Part shown: positions 1 to 4,548 of the stretch, piece by piece | Position numbering within the stretch: the first letter of the stretch is position 1 | Layout: each line of letters starts with the position of its first letter | NCBI GenBank assembly: GCA_016934895.1 | Contig: JAFGRZ010000246.1 | Span: forward strand, 1-7,783 | DNA: 7,783 nucleotides | From: Candidatus Aminicenantota bacterium | Lineage (GTDB): Bacteria > Acidobacteriota > Aminicenantia > Aminicenantales > UBA8522 | Direction: 5' to 3' | The notes under the pieces: model-generated | What the model saw: only the letters and a program-made list of their open reading frames with translations | Databases searched by the model: none | What the model was told of the DNA's origin: nothing | Made by a program: the position numbers and the translations under genes

Positions 1-72
1 CGCAGCGCCGAGAAGAGCGTTGAGGCAACGGCGTTAAGAACCCGATTGGGAGCGAGGCCGATGGACGGCTGA
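1..72 (+). other. Possible 3' tail of an upstream gene (uncertain)
   Basis: Reading frame 1 is open from the left edge to a TGA at 70-72 and would encode about 23 residues ending in RLGARPMDG. The other two plus frames stop at 21 and 37. I recognise no family. Codon use is unremarkable (it includes TTA, AGA and CGA), so this could equally be non-coding. The placement is plausible because a promoter and gene on the same strand begin soon after. The remainder of the gap, 73-128, shows nothing I can name: there is no hairpin followed by a T-tract. Confidence 0.15.
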
Positions 73-128
73 TCATAGCCTCCATTTCCCATGCCGACCC
101 CACTTTTCGTCACAGAGCCGATTTCTGC

Positions 129-157
129 TTGACGGCCCGGCGCTCTTTCCATAAGAT
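129..157 (+). promoter_or_regulatory. Sigma70-type promoter for the hydrolase lipoprotein gene
   Basis: A -35 box TTGACG (129-134; 5 of 6 consensus bases) and a -10 box TAAGAT (152-157; 4 of 6) are separated by exactly 17 bases. Transcription would start near 164, giving a leader of about 25 bases. That leader contains a strong Shine-Dalgarno run, AAGGAGGGAG at 175-184, well spaced from the ATG at 190. Spacing and position make this one of the more convincing promoters in the window. No operator-like repeat overlaps it. Confidence 0.6.
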
Positions 158-189
158 TTCTGCATCGACTTTCCAAGGAGGGAGAGACA

Positions 190-1227
190 ATGGAAATCCT
201 GGGCAAATTGTTCCCCATCGTTATCATGGCGGCTCTCCTGGCGGGCTGCTCCCAGCGCGAAGGCACGTCTGCGCTGGATTATTTCAAGGGCGATACCGCA
301 GCCGTCAAAACCGGCGGCATCAAGATCATCCCCATCGAAACCCCCAAGGGGAGGTTCAACGTCTGGACGAAGCGGTTCGGAAACAATCCGCGGATGAAAC
401 TTCTGCTCCTCCACGGCGGGCCGGGCGCGACCCATGAATATTTCGAGTGCTTTGAAAGTTTTTTTCCTTCAGAGGGCATCGAGTTCATCTATTACGATCA
501 ACTGGGATCGGCCTACTCGGACCAGCCGCAGGACACCGACCTTTGGGAGGTCGGTCGCTTCGTCGAAGAAGTGGAGCAGGTGCGCCGGGCCCTCGGGCTG
601 AACAGGGACAATTTTTTCCTGCTGGGGCATTCCTGGGGCGGCATCCTGGCTACGGAATACGCCTTGAAATATCAGGACCGGCTGAAAGGACTGATCATCT
701 CCAACATGATGTCCTGCTGTCCTTCTTATGACGCCTACGCGGAAAATGTCCTGGCCAAGCAGATGGATCCGGTGGTGCTCGAGGAAATCAGGAACCTTGA
801 GGCCAAAGGCGAATTCCAGAATCCCCGCTACATGGAACTCCTCGTCCCGAACTACTACATGCAACACATCTGCCGGCTGGCGGAGTGGCCCGACCCGGTC
901 AACAGGGCCTTCGCCCATATCAACCAGGAGGTCTACGTCACCATGCAGGGGCCGAGCGAGTTCGGGATTTCCGGCCGGCTCGAGAAATGGGACAGGAAGT
1001 CGGAACTAAAGAGCTTGAGCGTCCCCACCCTGGTGATCGGGGCCCGGTACGATACCATGGACCCGGAGCACATGAAGTGGATGGCGGAGCAAGTCCAGAA
1101 CGGAAGTTATCTCTTTTGTCCCAACGGCAGCCATATGGGCATGTATGATGACCAGGAGATCTACGTGAACGGTCTGATCGCCTTCATCAAAGCGGTTGAC
1201 GGAGGAAAAAAGAAGATCGACTTCTGA
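190..1227 (+). CDS. Proline iminopeptidase-family alpha/beta hydrolase, lipoprotein
   Basis: This 345-residue protein is a serine hydrolase of the alpha/beta fold, family S33 (proline iminopeptidase / tricorn-factor F1 / L-amino-acid amidase group). Such enzymes remove N-terminal residues, often proline, from short peptides or hydrolyse amino-acid amides. A lipoprotein signal is visible: a short basic start, a hydrophobic stretch and the lipobox LLAGC with the lipidated Cys at residue 20, followed by Ser and Gln, so it is probably anchored in the envelope. The oxyanion motif HGGPG is at 75-79, a YYDQLGS motif follows, and the nucleophile elbow GHSWGG at 146-151 has Ser148. The likely acid is Asp288 in ARYDTMDPE and the base is His315 in NGSHMGMYDD. 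MQGPSEFG at 252-259 is also typical of this subfamily. The start is supported by AAGGAGGGAG 6-8 bases upstream and by the signal peptide. All catalytic residues are present, so it should be active. Substrate cannot be read from sequence. It converges on the M48 gene with a 3-base gap. Confidence 0.9.
   Translation: MEILGKLFPIVIMAALLAGCSQREGTSALDYFKGDTAAVKTGGIKIIPIETPKGRFNVWTKRFGNNPRMKLLLLHGGPGATHEYFECFESFFPSEGIEFIYYDQLGSAYSDQPQDTDLWEVGRFVEEVEQVRRALGLNRDNFFLLGHSWGGILATEYALKYQDRLKGLIISNMMSCCPSYDAYAENVLAKQMDPVVLEEIRNLEAKGEFQNPRYMELLVPNYYMQHICRLAEWPDPVNRAFAHINQEVYVTMQGPSEFGISGRLEKWDRKSELKSLSVPTLVIGARYDTMDPEHMKWMAEQVQNGSYLFCPNGSHMGMYDDQEIYVNGLIAFIKAVDGGKKKIDF
1206..1225 (-). terminator. Weak intrinsic terminator for the M48 protease gene
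   Basis: Read on the minus strand, just past the protease stop, AGAAG (1225-1221) and CTTCT (1215-1211) form a 5-bp stem around the loop TCGAT, followed immediately by five more T residues (1210-1206). The shape is that of a Rho-independent terminator, but the stem is short and has only two G-C pairs. It lies inside the last codons of the opposing hydrolase gene, where the A-rich strand encodes the lysines of the KKKIDF tail, so the T-tract may only reflect coding. Confidence 0.35.
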
Positions 1228-1230
1228 AAG

Positions 1231-2946
1231 TCAGTCCAATTTCTCGATCAGAATCTGGAGGATCTCCAGCTCGTCGGCATCAAACCAGATCTTGGCGCAG
1301 GCGAGGCATTTATCCACGGGAACGAAGTACTGGTAACTGTATGGCCTGGCCAACATCCTGTAACCGCAATGGGGGCAGGTGATTCTCCGGACCTCCTTTT
1401 CCTTGGCCCTCTGCTTTTTAATCGGATTGAGCAGGAACTCCTCTCGAAATGCCCTTGCCTTGGAAATGAGAACTTCCGAAAAGGTGACCTCCCTCCGAAC
1501 AATAATCCTGTCCATCAAGGAAGCGTCCACCAGCTTGCCGCCGCACCGCCTGCAGGCTTGGATGGCGACGCCTTCATAGAACGTCTGGTTCAAAGGGACA
1601 TGGCAGCGCGGACACCGGTTCTGCTTGGCCGCCACCACCGGTTTCTTCTTTCTCAGGTTTTCCAGCCCCAGACGGACTTGGGGAAACTCCCGGGCCTGGG
1701 CCACGACGTCTTCCTGGATATGGCCAATCTTGCGAAACACGGAGAAACTCGGAAGGAAGAGAAGCTCCTCGAGGCTGAATGGCCCCTGCCACCGCCCGCC
1801 CGTATCCTTGATTTCCCAAACCCTTTGCTCTGCCGCGCTGCTTCCGGACGGCCCGCCCGGAACGACCGGCATCGCGCCGTCTTTTTCTTCCGCAGCATAG
1901 ACCAGCCCGCGCGCTTGCTCTCTCGACCTGCGGCTTTCCCAGACCTGCTCGATGACCTTGGCCGGCCTGAGGCCCGCCTGCTGGGCCAGGAGCCGGACCC
2001 TTTTCATCAGCGGCGGATGGGAATTGAAGAGACGGCTCCAGAAGCCCTCCCGGTCATCGCTGCTCAAGGCCGGAGCGACGATGAACAGGGGACTGTAGGT
2101 CAGGCTGAAATCCCCCACGAAGGAACTCTTGAGATGGGCTTTGTAAAGCGCTCTGGCCAGGGACACCGGATTCCGGCTGATCTCCGAAGCCGCAGCATCG
2201 GCCAAGATCTCCCGCTCCCGGCTGAGCATTGTGCTGAGGAGATGCATCAGGATCGAGGTCAAGGTCAAGACGGCGTAGATGAGCACGGGGGGCGCGCCGC
2301 CCCCTCCGCTCTGCCCCCGGTCTTCAGGAGGCGAATCGTCCGGCTCCAGGGCCGCGCGGAGCTTCTCGAGAAAATTGGCGAGCGAACAGACAAGGCCCAC
2401 ATAAAAGGCATCGCCGCGCGCTATATGGGCCAACTCGTGGGCGGCGACGGCCTGGATCTCATCCCGCGTGCAATCGGCCAGGAGACCTTCGGTGACAGCC
2501 ACAGCGGCGACACCGTCGGCCTCGATCAAGGCCATCGAGTTGACGGCAAAAGAAGGAATGACGTAAGGCCGCACGGCCGGCAGCCCGCTGGCGACCCGCA
2601 TTTCTTCGACGGTATTGGCCAGCTGCAGATGATACCGGTCCGCAGGGTCCGGATTCCGGGCATCCAGCCGCTTGAGGATGAAGGCCGCACCGAACCTGCG
2701 GGCGTCATGATAATGGAAGACCGCGATGACAGAGGCGGCGACCAGAACGCCTCCCATGAGCTTCGCCAGGAAGGATCCGGAGAGAAAGTGCGGAACGGCA
2801 AAGGCGCCGATGCTCAAGAAGACCGCCATGGCGATCATGCCGATGGCCAAGAAATAGAACACCATGAGGACGGCCAAAATAAACAGGCTTTTCCATTGCT
2901 GTTGTCTTTGAATTTCATAGAAATTTCGAGGGCGTTTCCGGTTCAT
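1231..2946 (-). CDS. M48 (HtpX-like) membrane metalloprotease with C-terminal zinc ribbons
   Basis: This 571-residue protein is a zinc-dependent membrane endopeptidase of family M48. Related HtpX enzymes degrade damaged membrane proteins with the active site in the cytoplasm. Hydrophobic segments lie at about 20-52 (one long helix or a hairpin), 60-79 and 220-241. The zinc motif HELAH is at 170-174 (His170, Glu171, His174) and the third ligand is probably Glu246 in EREILAD. The family signatures NSMALI (136-141) and NSHPPLMKR (308-316) are present, so the catalytic core looks complete. A Gly/Pro/Asp-rich insert occupies about 201-220. The tail beyond about 350 is not part of ordinary HtpX (roughly 290 residues). 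It holds a segment near 376-425 resembling GYF_2 (VWEIKDTGGRWQGPFSLEEL), then two ribbons of the zf-TFIIB type, C445xxC448/C465xxC468 and C524xxC527/C547xxC550. No Shine-Dalgarno is seen before the ATG, but the basic N-terminus and first helix support this start. The tail may bind partners or substrates; this is inference. Confidence 0.88.
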   Translation of the reverse strand: MNRKRPRNFYEIQRQQQWKSLFILAVLMVFYFLAIGMIAMAVFLSIGAFAVPHFLSGSFLAKLMGGVLVAASVIAVFHYHDARRFGAAFILKRLDARNPDPADRYHLQLANTVEEMRVASGLPAVRPYVIPSFAVNSMALIEADGVAAVAVTEGLLADCTRDEIQAVAAHELAHIARGDAFYVGLVCSLANFLEKLRAALEPDDSPPEDRGQSGGGGAPPVLIYAVLTLTSILMHLLSTMLSREREILADAAASEISRNPVSLARALYKAHLKSSFVGDFSLTYSPLFIVAPALSSDDREGFWSRLFNSHPPLMKRVRLLAQQAGLRPAKVIEQVWESRRSREQARGLVYAAEEKDGAMPVVPGGPSGSSAAEQRVWEIKDTGGRWQGPFSLEELLFLPSFSVFRKIGHIQEDVVAQAREFPQVRLGLENLRKKKPVVAAKQNRCPRCHVPLNQTFYEGVAIQACRRCGGKLVDASLMDRIIVRREVTFSEVLISKARAFREEFLLNPIKKQRAKEKEVRRITCPHCGYRMLARPYSYQYFVPVDKCLACAKIWFDADELEILQILIEKLD

Positions 2947-2963
2947 TTTTAAAGACAGGGATT

Positions 2964-2993
2964 ATCGTATCCAAAAAGCCGGCTGATGGTCAA
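2964..2993 (-). promoter_or_regulatory. Promoter for the M48 protease gene
   Basis: On the minus strand TTGACC (2993-2988; 5 of 6) and TACGAT (2969-2964; 4 of 6) are separated by 18 bases. An overlapping GATAAT (2966-2961) is a better -10 match but gives a spacing of 21. Transcription would begin about 2954-2957, leaving a leader of only about 8-11 bases before the ATG at 2946. The promoter is back-to-back with the one serving the oxidoreductase gene, the two -35 boxes being 20 bases apart. Confidence 0.4.
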
Positions 2994-3013
2994 ATAGACA
3001 ACTTGGGAGAAGG

Positions 3014-3042
3014 TTTACAATCGGGCGGGCTTGTGATAGAAG
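3014..3042 (+). promoter_or_regulatory. Promoter for the Gfo/Idh/MocA oxidoreductase gene
   Basis: TTTACA (3014-3019; 5 of 6) is followed after 17 bases by TAGAAG (3037-3042; 4 of 6). The three bases before the -10 are TGA, which fits an extended -10 (TGn). Start would be near 3049, giving a leader of about 50 bases that carries the palindromes at 3065-3095. The match is moderate, but position and spacing are right. Confidence 0.4.
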
Positions 3043-3064
3043 CCAACTGAAAAGCGAAACCGTT

Positions 3065-3095
3065 GATATCGGGGGAGGATATCTCCTCGAGGAGG
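3065..3095 (+). promoter_or_regulatory. Palindromic leader overlapping the ribosome-binding site
   Basis: Two GATATC palindromes (3065-3070 and 3078-3083) are spaced by seven bases, forming a symmetric dyad. They are followed by the perfect 12-base palindrome CTCCTCGAGGAG (3083-3094). Its right half is the Shine-Dalgarno GAGGAGG (3089-3095), five bases before the ATG at 3101. Its left half complements that Shine-Dalgarno. A second GAGGA copy at 3075-3079 can pair with TCCTC (3084-3088) around the loop TATC, so two exclusive hairpins are possible: CTCC-TCGA-GGAG hides the ribosome site, the upstream one frees it. Each stem is only 4-5 bp. Regulation is inference. Confidence 0.35.
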
Positions 3096-3100
3096 TCGTC

Positions 3101-4444
3101 ATGGCCAAGATAAAATCCGAACTCAGCCGCCGTGAATTTCTGGCATCGTCCGCCTTGGCGTTGGGCGCAGCCGGTTTTTCGTTGACGGGATCCGGGGCGA
3201 TTTTCGGCCGGGATCAGACGGCCAAAAAGCAGAGGGTCGCCCTGGTCGGCACGGGAATCAGGGGGAGCTCCCTCTGGGGCCGGGACTTGATCAAGAATTA
3301 CGCGGATGTTCTTGAGATCGTGGGCCTAAGCGACATCAATCCCATCCGCCTTGATTATGCGAAGACGTTTATGGGGGCGACGTGCCCGACATTCACCGAT
3401 TTCGGCCGGATGATCGAGGACACGCGGCCCGACACCGTCATCGTCACCACGATGGACAGCGTCCACGCCAAGTACATCCGCCTGGCCATGGAGAGCGGCT
3501 GCCGGCCGATCACGGAAAAACCGATGTGCACGGACGAAAAGATGGTCCAGGACATCATCGACGCCGAGCGCCGGACGGGCCGCGCGCTGACCGTGACGTT
3601 CAACTACCGCTACAGCCCGGACGCTGTGAGGATCAAGGAGATTCTGATGTCCGGAGAGATCGGCAAGGTCACCTCGGTCGATTTCAACTGGTACCTGGAC
3701 GTCTACCACGGCGCCTCCTATTTCCGGCGCTGGCACGGATTCAAGCAGAATTCGGGATCTCTCCTCGTCCATAAGGCATCGCATCACTTCGACCTGATGA
3801 ACTGGTGGCTCGAGGCCGAACCCGTCGAGGTCCACGCCTACGGGGAGCTCCGAAAGTACGGACATAACGGCGCGTTCCGCGGCGAACGCTGCTTGACCTG
3901 TCCCCACAAATCCTCCTGTGAGTTCTTCTGGGACATCACCAGGGACGCGCAGGCGATGAATCTCTACGTCAAGGCCGAGCCGGCCGACGGGTATATCCGC
4001 GATTCCTGCGTTTTCCGGAACAAGATCAACATCTGGGACACGATGAGCGTCCAGGTCCGCTATCACAACCGCGTTCCGATGAGCTACTCGCTCAACGCTT
4101 TCATGCCTTACGAAGGGTACCACGTCGGCTTCAACGGGACCAAAGGACGCCTGGATGTCCGGGCCTATCACTCCCAGCCTTGGAAAGTCGATACCCTGGC
4201 GGAATTCCGGCTCACCCGAAGTTTCAAAGCGAGCCAGGTTTTTGCTCTGGAGTCAGGCGGCGGCGGGCACTGGGGTGCCGACCGGGTCATGCAGGACCAG
4301 ATTTTCCGGGCTCCGAAGCCGGATCCTCTGGGCCGCAAAGCCGGGAGCAGGGACGGCGCGCTTTCGGCCCTGGTCGGGATCGCCGCCCGCCACAGTATCG
4401 AGCAGGGAAGGCCGATCAAGATCGACGAGTTGGTCAAGATCTAG
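3101..4444 (+). CDS. Tat-exported Gfo/Idh/MocA-family oxidoreductase
   Basis: This 447-residue NAD(P)-dependent dehydrogenase belongs to the Gfo/Idh/MocA family, which acts on sugars, inositols and glycosides. A twin-arginine signal, SRREFL at 9-14, is followed by a hydrophobic stretch to about residue 35, so it is probably exported folded with its cofactor. The Rossmann motif GTGIRG is at 50-55, the family motif EKP at 139-141 (Lys140 the likely catalytic lysine), and SHHFD at 227-231 provides the catalytic-site histidine. The C-terminal half is the usual alpha/beta substrate domain. Odd for the family at large is a cysteine set, C264xxC267xxxxxC273 with C303 (DSCVF), which suggests a bound metal. 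I recall similar cysteines in some exported members but cannot name the ligand. Start choice rests on GAGGAGG five bases upstream and the Tat N-region. Substrate is unknown; glycoside 3-oxidation is one possibility, given the DUF1080 gene at the right edge. Confidence 0.88.
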   Translation: MAKIKSELSRREFLASSALALGAAGFSLTGSGAIFGRDQTAKKQRVALVGTGIRGSSLWGRDLIKNYADVLEIVGLSDINPIRLDYAKTFMGATCPTFTDFGRMIEDTRPDTVIVTTMDSVHAKYIRLAMESGCRPITEKPMCTDEKMVQDIIDAERRTGRALTVTFNYRYSPDAVRIKEILMSGEIGKVTSVDFNWYLDVYHGASYFRRWHGFKQNSGSLLVHKASHHFDLMNWWLEAEPVEVHAYGELRKYGHNGAFRGERCLTCPHKSSCEFFWDITRDAQAMNLYVKAEPADGYIRDSCVFRNKINIWDTMSVQVRYHNRVPMSYSLNAFMPYEGYHVGFNGTKGRLDVRAYHSQPWKVDTLAEFRLTRSFKASQVFALESGGGGHWGADRVMQDQIFRAPKPDPLGRKAGSRDGALSALVGIAARHSIEQGRPIKIDELVKI

Positions 4445-4463
4445 CACACGCCTTTTTCTCTAT

Positions 4464-4491
4464 TTGACACATGGATTGAGACTGGAATAAT
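4464..4491 (+). promoter_or_regulatory. Promoter for the membrane Ser/Thr kinase gene
   Basis: A perfect -35 box TTGACA (4464-4469) is followed after 16 bases by AATAAT (4486-4491; 5 of 6). A start near 4498 would place the dyad CGGACG/CGTCCG (4499-4527) at the very 5' end of the transcript. This implies that the kinase is transcribed on its own and not only by read-through from the oxidoreductase gene, whose stop is 20 bases upstream of the -35 box. Confidence 0.6.
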
Positions 4492-4498
4492 CTAGCCA

Positions 4499-4527
4499 CG
4501 GACGTTCCAGAGCTTGAGGCTCGTCCG
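4499..4527 (+). promoter_or_regulatory. Stem-loop or operator dyad in the kinase leader
   Basis: CGGACG (4499-4504) and CGTCCG (4522-4527) are perfect inverted repeats. Inside them AGC (4511-4513) and GCT (4519-4521) can continue the stem past a six-base bulge, leaving the loop TTGAG. The dyad begins about where transcription should start and ends eight bases before the Shine-Dalgarno GAGGTG (4535-4540). It could be a 5'-end stabilising hairpin in the mRNA or a protein-binding operator. There is no T-tract, so it is not a standard terminator for the upstream gene. Confidence 0.35.
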
Positions 4528-4548
4528 ACTAAAAGAGGTGGTGGACCG

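Noticed and set aside
129..437. A 102-codon plus frame overlapping the start of the hydrolase gene
   Set aside because: Its start overlaps the -35 box of the hydrolase promoter and it is out of frame with the lipoprotein signal and HGGPG motif; it looks like a shadow.
1255..1269. Perfect CTGGAG/CTCCAG hairpin just past the hydrolase stop, as a plus-strand terminator
   Set aside because: No T-tract follows, and the bases encode the conserved-looking C-terminal helix (EILQI) of the protease, so coding explains it well enough.
1369..2952. A 527-codon open frame on the plus strand, antisense to nearly all of the M48 gene
   Set aside because: The minus strand encodes a full M48 core with catalytic motifs and zinc ribbons. 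The plus reading is rich in Arg, Gly, Gln, His and Asp with no recognisable motif, which is typical of the mirror frame of a GC-rich gene.
3326..4171. A 281-codon minus-strand frame across the oxidoreductase gene
   Set aside because: The plus strand carries GTGIRG, EKP and SHHFD motifs; the minus frame is Val/Asp/Arg-rich with no family match.
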